NCBI RefSeq assembly: GCF_019175385.1
Contig: NC_083341.1
Location: 93,522,321-93,586,320 of the forward strand
Direction: 5' to 3'
From: Lycium barbarum
Taxonomy: Eukaryota > Streptophyta > Magnoliopsida > Solanales > Solanaceae
Length of the DNA: 64,000 bases
The notes beneath the pieces are model-generated. The model did not search any database and was not told where the DNA came from. It saw only the letters and a list, made by a program, of their open reading frames with translations. Below are positions 31,797-44,300 of this stretch, in pieces. Each line of letters opens with the position of its first letter. The first letter of the stretch is position 1. The translations under genes and the position numbers were made by a program.

Positions 31797-34325
31797 TGTG
31801 ACACCTCGGAAAATTTTCCGTGAGCATACAATGAATAGACCAACGAAGAGTATGAGTGTACGATGTTTTACTAAGAAGGGAATGACTACCCATGAGTTTT
31901 AAAAACGCGAAGGTTGCAGATTTGCATTGCGACCCAGTGGTCGTAAAACACAATACGACCCGTAAAGTGCCATCGTCTTCCAACTATCAAAACTTCAACT
32001 TTCTGTCAAATGTTGAAATGGTTAAATACGACTCAGAATACAGACCGTAAATCGAAATATGGCCTGTAAACTGTGACCGTAAACCACCATGATCTACAAC
32101 AAACCTTTTTGTTTCTGATATGCTTAAATACGGTCATGAAGGACGGACTGTAAACCAGAATACGGCCCGTAAACTGGGTTTACGGCCACTGTGCATCCCG
32201 ACTACTATTCACAAAAATCAGATTTTTAAGTTAAGTATAAGGGACCCTAAGCTCATTTTATTTCATTTCTCATCTTCACAATTGAAGAACTCTCTAGAAT
32301 ACTCCAAAACACTTCATCCACAAAAATTCAAGAGAATCAAGGGAAAATCAAGATCAACAATGCCAAATTCATGAAAACAAGAGTGTGAAACCTAGCTCAA
32401 GTTCATCTTCCTCAAAGAAAACTAAAAGAGGTGAAGTAGGGTTTTGGTGCTAGAGTAGAAAATCCACTCAAGGCTTGTTCCACCATCATCCAAGGTAAGT
32501 TTCATGACCATTTCATGTTTTTTAAGGTATTGGAAGGTTAAGATACCCGAATTGTAGAAAAGCATAGTAAATGGGTCATAAATGAGTGAATAGTGCCACG
32601 AGTGAATGGTAGTTGAATTGAATCATGAATGTTAGTGTGTTGTGAGTATGAATGCGTTATAAATGACATGTAGACCAGGAGATAAAGTGTGATACATGAG
32701 AAAATACGATAGCGGACCCAAAACCATAAATGTGGGAAAAATGAAGAGAAATGGTGGATCATGATCATTGTATATGAATGATGATTGTTGATTGCTATAT
32801 TATAATTGTTGTTGTGGGTGTTAGGAGTTGATATGGAATATGGGAAAAATAGTATAAACAAAGGAAGTGCTGCCCAATTGTCTCTAGAAACAGTGGTGCG
32901 TTCTTATAGTTGATTAACTAACGTTGGTACGAATCCTCTTTTGAAGGTAGAGACGTGACATTGAAGGAGAATAAGCGAACGCTAGATTGCTTAAACGAGA
33001 AAGGTATGTGAGGCTTAACTCTTCTTTCAAAAGGAATGAATCCTTCAAGTTTTCCATAATCCTCCTATAAGATGAAGCTTATGAGTCCTTCTATATATCG
33101 AATCACCTATAAGCATGATAATAATGACAATGAGCTAGAGTATAGAGATTCAAGAAATTGTGGCACGATGTTCCTACAATGCTAATGATGTTATTATTGT
33201 TAACACATGCCTTATGTTTTATGTCCTTCAAGGCGAGGCATAATACTCATGATATGTCCATAATACAATCGGGGGTTCACGACCTTACGTCACCCCGACA
33301 TAGTGTGGTTGCCTTAAAGCGTAATGTATGCTCCTAACACTAATGTATGATATTATAATAAAAGGATAAATAATGCTAACTTGTAATACGACTATGGGAT
33401 GCATGGAATACCAAGAAATGATAACATGATGCTATGGTATGAGATGTGTAATAGGGATGTGTTATGATTGATTTTGTGATGATATGATTCCACCGCGCCC
33501 ATATGGCCGGGCATGTCACCGCTAATGCGGGCTGCGTATGATTCCACCGCGCCTATATGGCCGTCCATGTCACTGCTAATGCGGGCTGCTATGTTTACAC
33601 CGAACCTAGAGGGTCGGGCATGATCACCACTAGTGGGCGGCATATGAGGGTTACCCGGACGCGGGTAACGATGCGGATTATGATGTGAGGATGTATGTGA
33701 TGACGTATATGACGTATATGATGATGTATGTGATGATGTATGGGATGTGATAGCATGTATACTATGATTATGTAAAATGCAATATATGTAGAGAGTATGT
33801 TGTCCATGATATACACTCAGGTTGTATCCTTCTCACATGATTCCTGATCCCTCTATTATGTTTGTTTATTTCATTCCTGCCTTACATACTCAGTACAATA
33901 TTTGTACTGACGTCCGTTTTCTTTGGACGCTGTGTTCATGCCCACCGGTAGACAGGGAGGAGATCTTGCTCTAGATTCTTAGAGGCTGTTAGCTGACTGA
34001 AAGCACCCCATTGTCCTGGAGTTACCTATGATGATTCTTTGGTGTACAATTGTAGATGTCATCTCATAGAGGCTCGTAGATACTCAATGTGGGTCATGTG
34101 GTCTCACGGCGTGGTCATTGTGTAAATATATTCATATATATTATTTTGCTAGCCTAAGGGCTCATGTGTATAAAAACATTATGTTTCTAAAGGAAAACGA
34201 GTTTTCTTATAAATCGAGCATGAATCCGATAAATGATTGTTAAATAAGCCTAAGGAGTACTAGTACGAGCGGTGCTTGGCGGTTAACCCCGGGTACACGT
34301 CACGGCCCCTAGCCGGGTCGTGACA
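31797..34325 (+). repeat. Element C 3' LTR
   Basis: 2529 bp, TGTGACACC...CGTGACA. It differs from the 5' LTR by scattered substitutions, a 15-bp stretch near 31820, loss of about 18 bp near 31963, and the roughly 80 bp missing from the 5' copy. The palindrome is intact at 33891-33909. Confidence 0.93.
33891..33909 (+). promoter_or_regulatory. CAGTAC-N7-GTACTG palindrome, C 3' LTR
   Basis: CAGTACaatatttGTACTG, then a second hairpin GTCC-GTTTTCTTT-GGAC and the conserved GTTCATGCCCAC. Confidence 0.65.
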
Positions 34326-34330
34326 TACAC

Positions 34331-34860
34331 TATGCCGTTGTTGCGGTAATTCCACCGCTATAGCGGGCACCAGAACCAGATTTTCCCAAAATAATTACAA
34401 TCTCAACCCGGAATCCCGACTGTCAGCCGAGGCCATCTGCTCACATACAACATACACTGATACGAATAAAAACAAGCTACGAATGCACTTGTGACCTCGA
34501 AATTCTCAACAGAGGCCTCGTTGACCGAGTCAACCTCAATACCTCAACATAACTTCCCAACCCAAGTCCCAAAATGCACCCAAGTGCATTAGGAACTGAA
34601 CCGAATATGCGCATAAGTTCAAAAAGACCATCCGGACCTCTCGAAATCGACGGATTTTCGAAAAAGGTCTGTTTACTCAAAAGTCAACTTTGAGTCCTCT
34701 TTTTCGCTTAAAGCCCTAATTTCCCAAAAATTCTCTCAAATCCTATCCAAATACCTCGAGAAACATGTCAACACTCCCCTCGGGTCAAATGTGAGCTAAA
34801 CAAGCTCGTGGAAGGGTCAAAAGTACCGAAAAAACTACAACGGTCAAACGGGTTGTTACA
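34331..34860 (-). repeat. Element B 5' LTR, second segment
   Basis: Continuation after C (TSD copy at 34326-34330). It matches 12728-13260 of the other B LTR and ends GTTGTTACA. TATAG follows, which is B's right target duplication. Confidence 0.88.
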
Positions 34861-35412
34861 TATAGATACTTGGAACACAATATGTGAATATATATATATT
34901 AATCTGTATCGGGTCTTCACGAAAAATTTTGTGTCATAAGTCATAGTTTATCTCACTGACCTTTTTCTTTTTGCGCAAATAATATATTTGTATCCCCATT
35001 GACTTTATGTTTTTTGGTGTTTGGATTACAAGTTCAAAACTTTACATTTTAGACGTGAAATTCAAATTGCGTATTTTTATTAGTGTTCCAAATTTTGAGT
35101 GTTCATTTTATCAAAAATATCATCGACGTTCATTTTGTATCAATTTTAATGTGACATAATATATTGAGATCTCTCTGTATTTACAATTTTCAGGTACCTG
35201 AACATTTCCAGCGTTTTATGAAATGTTATGTCATGGTGCGCTTTAAAGTAGTTGCCTTCTCATTATGACCATCTTGATCAATTCCTTCTCTTATCTTCAA
35301 CAATTTTTTTTATCTTTTGAACGATTAGTCTACCACTCTTCAATTGTGTCCTACACTCTGATCTTCACAGACTTTAATCATACTTGGAGCATTTAAAATT
35401 ATAGTATGATAT

Positions 35413-35590
35413 TTAGGGTATGTTTGGAAAGCCACCTGGTGATAGGAGCTAGTGTAATCACTACTGTAATAATTACATGGCCTAGTAATTACATAGTATA
35501 ATAATTACGACGATTTGTTTGTTTGTCATAACGTAAATGCAGAGTAATTTCAAGTGTATTGTTTGGTTGCACAATTGTAATTACACAGCT
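35413..35590. repeat. Possible hAT-type MITE fragment
   Basis: Begins TTAGGGTATGTTTGGAAAGC and holds several GTAATTAC-like words and TGTTTGGTTGCACAATTGTAATTAC, a composition I associate with small hAT-related plant elements. I could not find a clean matching inverted end, so this is weak. Confidence 0.25.
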
Positions 35591-36624
35591 AGATTAAAAT
35601 ATAAAATAAAAGTTAATTCTCAAAATTTAAAAGTTAATATTTGACAAATATATTTTCTTATAAATGATACTAAATTAGGTATTGAAGATACATTTTATTT
35701 CTTGACAATATATTAATTAATAATCATATATCTGTAACTAATATTTTAAAAAATAATTGATATCTATTTTTTAAATAATAATATCTTAATTTAATTAACT
35801 ATAAAAACAAACAAAAAAAACACATTTTTTAAAAACATCATGGACTGCGTGTTTGACCAAAAGATTGGAAAACATGCAGTCCAGTGGGGGCACTATCTCC
35901 GTTCGAATGGTAAGAACAAATTGTGGTGAGAGACAGAGGAAAGAAAAGTGAGATCCAATTTCAGGGAGGAAGGCAAGGTAGTGATAATGGTGGATTCATA
36001 AATTTGAAGAAGTGGTCAAGATAAAAGTGGTGCGTAAAAGATACGCTTTAAAAAAAAAAAAAATGAGTACATGTAAAACTTTGCATGTGATCTACGGGTA
36101 TGGCTATTTCATATAACTATAACACTATATAACTATAAGAAGATTTTTAACCTCTATATTATATGTAGGGAGCTCCAATTCATTCTCTAGATCACTCTTC
36201 TCTATTAAATAAATTTTTCTTCTAATGAAATTAGGAAATAATGATTTTAATTTAAAAAAAACCTTAATCTTTGTCCAAAAAGGAAAATAAAAAGGGTATA
36301 ATATTTCCTTATATAGATAAAATACATATCTAGATCTCATACAAGAAACTATATTTTTTGGAGGGATTCATAAACATGATGCACTTTTCTTAATGACCGT
36401 GATCTTGATGTAAGGGCAAATACAAATAAATAAGAAATAATACCTATATTTTTAATTCAATTTTTAATCATTAAGTTATATAAGTTGAGGACCATCTTTA
36501 ATTAATAGTTTGTCCGAACAAAGACTCCACTTTGATATGAAACCCTAACCACCATCATTCATCAAATATCTTTATTATACTTCGAACTTCTTCACATAAG
36601 TTGGAACAACGGGAGTAATTGTTT

Positions 36625-36626
<2 letters not shown>

Positions 36627-36657
<31 letters not shown>
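36627..36657. repeat. (AT)n microsatellite
   Basis: About 31 bp of alternating A and T. Confidence 0.95.
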
Positions 36658-36660
<3 letters not shown>

Positions 36661-37029
36661 GTACTTATGGATTAGAAAAAAGAAATCTTTTTAAGTTTTT
36701 TATTTGCAATGGGCGTTGTTAACGGATTGAGCATGTGTAGCAGCTTAATTAGTCAAAACATATTCGATGTTCATTTATTAATATTAATAAATTTTGTGCT
36801 AAGTCGAGTCCTCAAACATAACAATGTGAAATCTGAAACCAATAAGGAGACCATACCCTTGTCTCCTCACTTTACATCAATATTTCAGAACATCGTAAAG
36901 TGAGAAAAATGATCATATCAATCTTGATTAGGTAGATGATATATTTTTATGTTATGATAAGAAATGAAGTACTACACTCTCTAGATCCTACTTGTGGAAC
37001 TACACCAAATATAAAAAAAGGAGCACCAC

Positions 37030-37439
37030 TGTCACGCCCCAAATTTAGGTGATAAGTAGTTGAAACTTAACTAATCAACACCTTTGAGTGGACAAAATTT
37101 ATCATCGAAATATAAACATGTAAGAAAATCACAACGTTCCAATACCATCATATAACATGTATAGGGACTCCAGGCAGCCCAGATTGTATTGGTCAAAATA
37201 CGTACTCAACACGTGGACCAATCGGAAGATAACACGTGGTAGATCGGGTCCAATCGTATTCAACTCAACAACAGATAGCTCCGGTCAGTGTTCGAGATCT
37301 GATTTTCATCATCTCCTGTTGTATACTTTGTAACAAGCAAGCAAAATTTGGTTTACCAGCCACACTGCCTGACAGCTCCGTTGGAGATGATTGAATAAGG
37401 CTCCTCTCCATTTTTGAAAATTCCTACTTGGATGTCATG
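37030..37439. repeat. Possible LTR remnant starting TGTCACGCCCC
   Basis: The first bases resemble the TGTCACG(A/C)CCC end shared by minus-oriented LTRs in this window, but no partner or TSD is visible and the rest matches none of the nine families. Confidence 0.3.
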
Positions 37440-37662
37440 GTAGATCCGGGATTTTTACTGAGGGAGTTCGACAAATAAAAATGTAGTTACTGAGATTTGA
37501 ATGTAGCATCTCAAGGTGAATACAGAACGCCCTAAACCATTGAACCAACCTCTTCTATTGTGTTTAGGGTATTCAAAAACTATATATATATATATATATA
37601 CACACAAAAAAAAAATACCTTATATATACAGTGTAATTTTTTGCTAAGGGTACCGGGTGAAC
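37440..37662. repeat. Small dispersed Solanaceae-type repeat
   Basis: It resembles, from memory, a short repeat common in Solanaceae introns and flanks: GATCCGGGATTTTTACTGAG, then a (TA)n core, then CAGTGTAATTTTTTGCTAAG near the other end. It is cut by LTR E at 37664. Family name not asserted. Confidence 0.45.
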
Positions 37663-37663
37663 T

Positions 37664-38551
37664 TGTCACGACCGAAATCACTAGTCGTGTGGGCACCCAA
37701 TATCAATGCGGAAGAATAATATAAATGCTAATAAGTCTCAAATATCATATAAAAGTAATAAGTGCGGAAATACATAAACTACCAAAGGCCTCTGGTCTGT
37801 ATCAGTACACGAGCTACTACTCACTACATAAGTCTAAACCAATAAGTACAAATATCTAAATATTTCCATACAAGGCTCATAACAAGATAAGGAATACTGT
37901 CCGAAAAATAAAAGACAGATATAATGAGGAATGGAAACTCGAGCTGCAGATCTAACAGTGGCTCACCCTAAGTCTCCAAAGGAACTGCCTCGGGGATCAC
38001 TCACGAGGGCCTGTTTTGGATCTTGTCTCAAACTCTTCACCCCGAAAAGGAGTGTAGCAAGGTAGCATTAGTACAAACAACACGTATTGAGTAGGCATCA
38101 TAGGCCGACAATAGTTAGTTCACATATATAAAAGAAAGAAATCAACAAATAGGCAAGTAAACAATCAAATATGGGTACTAAGCAAATACAAGTCACCTCG
38201 CGGTAATAAGAACCACAATAGATCTTCATAATATCAAGTCATAGCCTAGGAGAAAGTCTCTAATCCTCGAGTCCATCAATTCTCAAGTGTGTATTAATCA
38301 GGCACACGACAGCTCAAGTCAATAATCAACCACTGAATCAATGCGGGAACGCACCATGCAATACAATAAATACAACAACCAAATCAGAGATGTGGATGGA
38401 TGTACAATGAATGCACGTGTAATGCAATGCAATGCATTGGCCAACTGTCTCATATCGTACACACATGCTATGGACGAAATACCTCCACGTTTCTTTAGTC
38501 ATGACAAATGAGGGACCCGCAAAGTCCATGTACCTACTGCGGCGTGCAACC
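37664..38551 (-). repeat. LTR E, outer segment (B-related, minus)
   Basis: Begins TGTCACGACCGAAATC. It follows the order of element B's LTR with strong drift (CGGAAG, TCTGGTCTG, GTACAAACAACACGTATTGAGTAGGCATCATAGGCCG). It is interrupted at about 38551 by LTR G. The palindrome is decayed near 38069-38090. Confidence 0.75.
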
Positions 38552-38698
38552 CGTCACGACCCAACTAGTGGGCCATGACGGGTACCCGGAGCTGACTACC
38601 GAGCACCACTCATCATGTTGTCTATCATACTCAGCCTGAACATACATCATTCTCAACACTAGACTCATCATGAAACAATCTCCAAATATCTCTCAAAA

Positions 38699-41240
38699 TG
38701 TTACATCCCGTACTTTTGCACATTGGACTTGTCGTAAGTCAAATGACATAAGTTAAAGGACAAAGTTAATTTGTGAGGTTATAAGTATTTATGCGATGCT
38801 TAACACGTGATAAGTAGGTGTCGTGAAGGTTAGAAGTTACACAAATCAAATAGTATATGTTTCATCAATACAATACCGGTACCTTTGGGCTATGGTTTGA
38901 ACCGCTCGCACTGGAGGATTTTGATCATATTCAAGTATGCAAATAACGAGATCGGTGTATAAAAGGATGAGGTCCCGAAATAATTTAGGACTTAACAAGT
39001 GTGACGACGGTGATTGAGAATAATATTTGGTGTATGTATAAAGAGGCTATGGACTGGAGTTCTACCACATTATTATAATAATGAGTATAGGTAGTGTGTT
39101 AAAAGTGGTTCATGTTTAAGTAAATCATGATCAAGAAATTAATTATATGATTAATTGGTTAAACATTGGAATAAAATGGGAGAGCAAGGAATTAATTGTT
39201 ATATTATTGGGTGAGGATTAAAGTGGTTTAAGTATTGTATAATGGATAATTTTTTATGTGGCAGCACTCTATACATGTGGAAGCATGGTAAATGAATTAA
39301 TAGTGACTTGGGACACTTGTATATATATCCATCTATTCACATTTTTGGAGAGAGTATATAAGGAAACAATATAGGTAGTATATTGGTAGCACCAAAGCAA
39401 CGTTTTTCTTCTTAATGGAAGACTACAAAATTTTTTGAAATGATTCATATGTATAGTAGAAAATTAATGAGCAGAAATGTGTTTATGTTAGAGAAGCAAC
39501 GTTGCAATATGAAAGAAGAAGAAAGTGGGCTACGACAAACCAAAATTCAACAACAACCTCGTATCCATTTCGTTTAAGTAATCCCTTGTTCTCTTAAGCT
39601 CAGAGCAAAGCGGGCTGATCGCATCATTGATATAAGGTATGTAAGCACCTCTTATCATCGTAGAGAAAATCGTGATTATCGTATTGGCACATTTATAGTG
39701 TAGGACTCACGAGACGGCGATTGGAAGTCGCGAACCGATTGTTTGAAATTGTTGTATTATGTATTGGGGTTATTCCTAATGTGTTGAAGTTCTGGGAGTG
39801 TGGGTATGGTTATATAGATTGTTGTCCCGTTGTTATTAAGTTGGATTAAAGGTTTAACATGGTGTGTACGTGAAGGAAACGTTGATGTACAAGTGATATA
39901 CGGACTTAGATGTTATTGTAAGATGGGGGCTGTTTTATGATGATATTTTGGGGCTGTTTGGTATGATTTTCGTGGCTGTTTTGTAATGATATTGTTGTGA
40001 TTATTCTGGGTTGTTGGTGAGTTTGGACAGAGTAAGAAAACTAGGGGTAATGTTGCCAGATTTTTGTTAGATTGTTTGTTAGCTTACAATGAGTAGTGAA
40101 GAATAACTTTCATCTAATTGTGGCGTAATTATTGCCTTGTTATAGATTACAAACTTGGGTAGTAGATTTTGGACGAATAGACATGCTTCAAGGTATGTTA
40201 AGGCTATCCCTTTCTTTCATTTTGGCATGATCCTTATCATATGAACGAACATAGTGAGCAAGCAAGTTCCAAAGACTCTATTCTTAGATAGTGTAGAGAT
40301 ATTTGTATCCTTGGCCTCCTCTGTTTTATGTCCATAACTCCTAGAGACTTATCATATTAGCTTCTTATATCACCAGCGGAGTTTAGAGTATCTTTGTCCG
40401 AGTCTTACATGCATTTATAAATATTATATTATATATGGATCGGGCCGTACGTTCCTCGGCACTATTATATTATATATGAATCGGGTCGTACGTTCCTTGG
40501 CACTATTATATTATGTATGGATCGTCCGTACGTTCCTCGACACTATTATATTATATATGGATCAGGTTGTACGTTCCACAACACTATCAGTTATATTATA
40601 ACCTACGCCTATCATACGCCACAGGGTCAGTTTCAGTCATATAGAGTTACGCAGATATTCTCAGATGTTAGCCACAGACGCATTCAAATACTGAGATTGG
40701 TTTTCATGATTCATCTGTACTTGATGATCTTATGCCTTACATACTCGGTACATTGTTCGTATTGACGTCCCTTTGCCTGGGGGCGCTGTGTTCATGCCAC
40801 ACAGTCCCAGATCATTTTGCAGGTAGAAGTATTCAGCTAGGATGGTTGGCTATCAGTTGGGGTTGGTAAAGTCCATTTTCCTCCTGGAGCAGTGCCAAGT
40901 CATTATAGTTATCATATGTGTGTATGGGTACATCGGGGCCCTATCCCGACTCATATGATTCAGGTGTTTACTCTTAGAGACTTTGCAGACAGTGGCCTGT
41001 GGTTAGTATGTTGAGATGTCATGTGTTGAGTAAAGCGACCAGGTAGGCCGATATGTCAGTTTGACTTACTCGGTTTTTGATTAATTGAGGTTTGATGTCT
41101 ATGGTTTGACGGAAAGTACTTTATTATATTTCCGATTTTTTTTTATGTATCTAGTTTCATGATGTGAATGCCAGAGCGTTCTCTAAGCTCTAAGTAAGAG
41201 TTGGGTGCCCATCATGTCCTATCGAAATTGGGGTGTGACA
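38699..41240 (+). repeat. Element F 5' LTR
   Basis: TATA box TATATAAGG at 39355-39363; donor-like ATAAG|GTATGT (GT at 39637-39638); a second CAAG|GTATGT (GT at 40193-40194); repeated GGGGCTGTTT words at 39920-40000; a four-unit array at 40434-40600; a decayed palindrome at 40746-40764. Confidence 0.92.
40434..40600 (+). repeat. Four-unit array in F 5' LTR
   Basis: About 40-46-bp units with the core GGGCCGTACGTTCCTCGGCAC, followed by CTATTATATTATATATGGAT. The fourth unit reads GTACGTTCCACAACAC. Matching array near 46826-46990 in the 3' LTR. CGTACG is itself palindromic. Confidence 0.85.
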
Positions 41241-41243
41241 AAG

Positions 41244-41255
41244 TGGTATCAGAGC
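41244..41255 (+). promoter_or_regulatory. Element F primer binding site (tRNA-iMet)
   Basis: TGGTATCAGAGC three bases after the 5' LTR. Confidence 0.93.
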
Positions 41256-41301
41256 AGTTCGTCTTAGGGGTTGTCTTCAAGGTCGTGTCTAGTACAGTCT
41301 T

Positions 41302-41334
41302 TTTTATGGTGTGTAGCGCGCCACATTTATAAAC
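41302..41334 (+). ncRNA. Element F leader stem-loop with GCGCGC loop
   Basis: Inner stem GGTGTG (41308-41313) with CACATT (41322-41327, two G-T pairs); loop TAGCGCGC (41314-41321), identical to C. Outer pairing is TTTTAT with ATAAA. Confidence 0.6.
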
Positions 41335-44300
41335 AGAAGGCTACAGGGCATTTAGGATGGTTACTCTTCTTTTATATTATATATATATATACATTCAGCA
41401 GAAGAACGGTATCGACAGAAGAAAGTGATTGATGATATTGAAAGTTTCAGAGGTAAGTCACTTCGTTGAGGCTACGTTATTAGAATATGTATTTATATGA
41501 TAATGGATTGGTTGTCATAGAGGTAAGTCAGTGTTTGCACAACAGAGGAATTTTTTAAATGTATCTCTTGATGATAAGTTCAGTTATAAATTTGTGAACT
41601 AAACAAATTGAAGGAATCAGTACAAAGGTAAGCAACGGTATGAAAGATGTATGTCAGGTAAGGTAAGAATATTGAGGTATGATTGAAATGTAAAGCTGAA
41701 GAATGAAAGGGAAAGTAAATAGGAAGGTATAACAGGGCAGATCGCTAAAGGATCAGGTACATCTCGAGGTGTAATATATGAGGTAAGTTTCGACATCTTT
41801 GTACTTTTACTTGAAATTGGGAGCCCTGTGTGGCTGAGATATGTCGTACATATATATTAGCCCTGTGAGGCATTGTTGGTATTTTCTGCGTGCAGGTTTT
41901 GGATAGTAAGAAATATAGAGGAAACTCTGCCAAAATTTTCCTAGAATTTAAAGAAGATAAGATATAAGTTTGTAATATGTTCTAACGGGAAAGGATGTTG
42001 TGTAAAAAGTAATGGCAGGACGGGGTTAAGTTAGGAGTATCGTTGACAACTACAAGAGATGAGTTAAATGTTGTTGAATTGATAGTAACGGTAATTATAA
42101 GATCGACATTGATATGGTAAAAAGAAATGCTAGAGTAAATTAGGGAGACTAGTAGTGCTAAAACATGACATAGAAGAGAAAGGGTTACTCCAATAGAGTG
42201 TGATATTGAAGTATTGATTGGATAGATAAGCACAAGTAAAATACGACAAGTCTATTAGAAAAATAACGTAACAGCATGACTGAGATAGGGGTACGAAATA
42301 CGAAGGGTTATAACGAATGTGAATACTTTGGTGAGACAATTTATGTGGTAAGTGTAATAGGGTTGATCAGAAAGGGTAACAGGTTAAGTATACTTACGTC
42401 ATGAGGTTTATTCTATTTTATAAGCAGGCTTACGAATGAGAACGAGAAGTAGCACTCTATAGAGTTGATTATGATAAGAATATAATGAGAACGTAGCAAG
42501 AACTGTAATACAAAGTAAGTAAAGTATAGCGAGGAAACGACTAAAGACGTGACATGTCTATATGAATAAAGAGTGAATGCAAGTGTGAAACCAATAAGCG
42601 AGCCATGGGGCGGTAGATAAGAAAGCTTATAAGACCTTGTTAGGGGAAAGTCCAGCATAGAGGTTTCGCAATGACAGAAATGATAGCAAGCAAAAGGAAA
42701 AAGAAAGTCAACTAGAAAAAGAAATCAGAGAAAAGTGATATGGCAAAGTAGTAACAGTTTGTGATTTGTATAATGGAGATCACGAGTGATATCTTTGGCT
42801 GGATGTAAAAGACCATAACTACGAAAAGATGAATAATGAAATAGAACGATTGATAGGAAAAGGATCAGCATAATAAGGATGAGAGGGTATGATCAGAATG
42901 AACAGAATAAGTTTTGGAAGCGAAAAATGGATTATATAGAAGTAATATATTCTAAAGGACAAAGCCGTACTGGGTTAAGAATAGGGTTCCTTGTGCAAGG
43001 AATAAAGGATTGATTATTAAACGGGAGGTAATAGGATAAATTGAGGAGGAAATAATTTAAAGAAATAAGTATGGACATAGAAAGAAAAGGAAATATACGA
43101 AGTACGCACGCTTAAGAAGTAGTTGTACTATGAGAAAAGGAAGATTCATCTCCTGCGAATATCCTATACCAAGAAAGAACGAGTAAAGTATATAGAGGAA
43201 TAAGTTGGAAAGAAAAATGTGGCCATGAGTTATGAGTTTACCGTACAACGATAAAGCGATAAAGTAAGGCTATCATCAACGACTAATACGATATGATTAT
43301 GATTGGTTTTGAAATCAACGTTGAGTGAAACACAAGAGTAAAAGAGTATGAGGCATAAAGGGTATTAGTTGCGCATGAGGCTTAGATCCTTGAAAACAAA
43401 GATGGCGAGTTTAAGGAAAAATGCATTTATGGTTACTACAAGTCGAATACGGGAAAGAGAGGAATGACTTGAGATGGGAAGAAAAGGGAAAAATGACACT
43501 ATAAGTGAACTCTAAGTATCGAAGAATGGGATAAGTGACATTACATGGATGTTACGGATAGGTAGACCTACGACTATTTCGAGTATCCCTATCGGACAAA
43601 AGTTGTTAATTGGAGCGGATGTAGACATTGACTCATAACTAACGATTGAGCTAAGTAAAATACATCCTTGTTTGGATTGCTAAGTTGGTTGTATTATTTG
43701 GTTGCAAAAATGTAAGATGAGTGTGTTAAGACTTCACACATGAATTACCGTGGCTACAACTTATGGAAAATGACATGAATATGATGCAGTCAAATAAGGG
43801 AATTGAGTAAAGGGGTACATGAATTCAAGAATGGAAACGAGGTAACAAATTTGAGAATGGTATAAGTAAGACCCTAAAGGAGGGAAGCGAGTAAGGAAAA
43901 TACAAAGTGTAGGGATTGAAACGATGAATCCTAAGATATGATAGATATAGACTCTAAAACAAAAAGTGAGAGTTATGCAGAAATGAGTCTAATAGAGAGT
44001 AAATAAGTGAACAAGAATCGAATTGGTATCTGAGATTGTACTGAAAATCATTCGTGAAGACCTTGAACAACATGAAATTGGGAGCAAATAACTCAAGTAA
44101 TATTGTAAAGGATAGCGATGTTATGCTGGAATAGAGGCAAAGGAATTGACAGTAGAGTCGTTTGTTAATGATATTGCGATTTATAAGTGACAAATAAAAA
44201 GGGACATAAAGTTTTCTATAGTAGAATATAAGATGTGATAATCAAGGGACCAATAAAGGAAAGAAAAGAGTATGACGAGATAAGTTACAACAGATAGACA

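Larger units (their letters stand above)
15976..34325 (+). mobile_element. Element C: Ty3/gypsy chromovirus, interrupted by element D
   Basis: Termini are TGTGACACCTC and GGGTCGTGACA, with perfect TSD TACAC (15971-15975 and 34326-34330). Layout on the plus strand: 5' LTR, primer site, leader hairpin, gag, [element D], protease, RT, RNase H, integrase, chromodomain remnant, polypurine tract, 3' LTR. Without D it would be about 10.1 kb. Coding sequence carries at least seven Gln-to-stop changes plus frameshifts and an integrase rearrangement. Confidence 0.94.
175..34860 (-). mobile_element. Element B: Ty3/gypsy chromovirus, oldest layer of locus 1
   Basis: It starts TGTCACGACCC at 175 and ends GTTGTTACA at 34860. 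Flanking 5-bp duplications TATAG (170-174 and 34861-34865) are perfect. Orientation is minus, because the remaining integrase fragment and a polypurine-type CTCG-TCCT-CGAG motif after the left LTR read on the minus strand. Its left LTR is split by element A and its right LTR by element C. Most of the interior (gag, protease, RT, RNase H, N-terminal integrase), the primer site and the first few hundred bases of the right LTR are deleted. Confidence 0.88.
34861..37029. other. AT-rich spacer, probably low-copy host DNA
   Basis: Composition differs from the flanking retrotransposons (AT-rich, many homopolymer runs). I see no gene: the longest ORFs (36125-36340 minus, 36709-36903 plus) have low-complexity translations with no domain. 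It contains a 14-A run near 36050, a (TA)n tract, and words such as GTAATTAC around 35450-35590. Confidence 0.6.

Noticed and set aside
36709..36903. 64-codon ORF in the AT-rich spacer
   Set aside because: No domain, no codon-use signal I can see, and no supporting context. ORFs of this length are expected by chance.
34861..37029. Search for a host gene or tRNA in the spacer
   Set aside because: No exon-like ORF, splice pattern or tRNA cloverleaf could be supported by eye. A tRNAscan or protein-profile search would decide.
41745..44193. Small minus-strand ORFs in F's interior rich in Leu, Ser, Phe and Tyr
   Set aside because: They reflect the purine-rich plus strand read in reverse and show no domain similarity to gag, pol or env.
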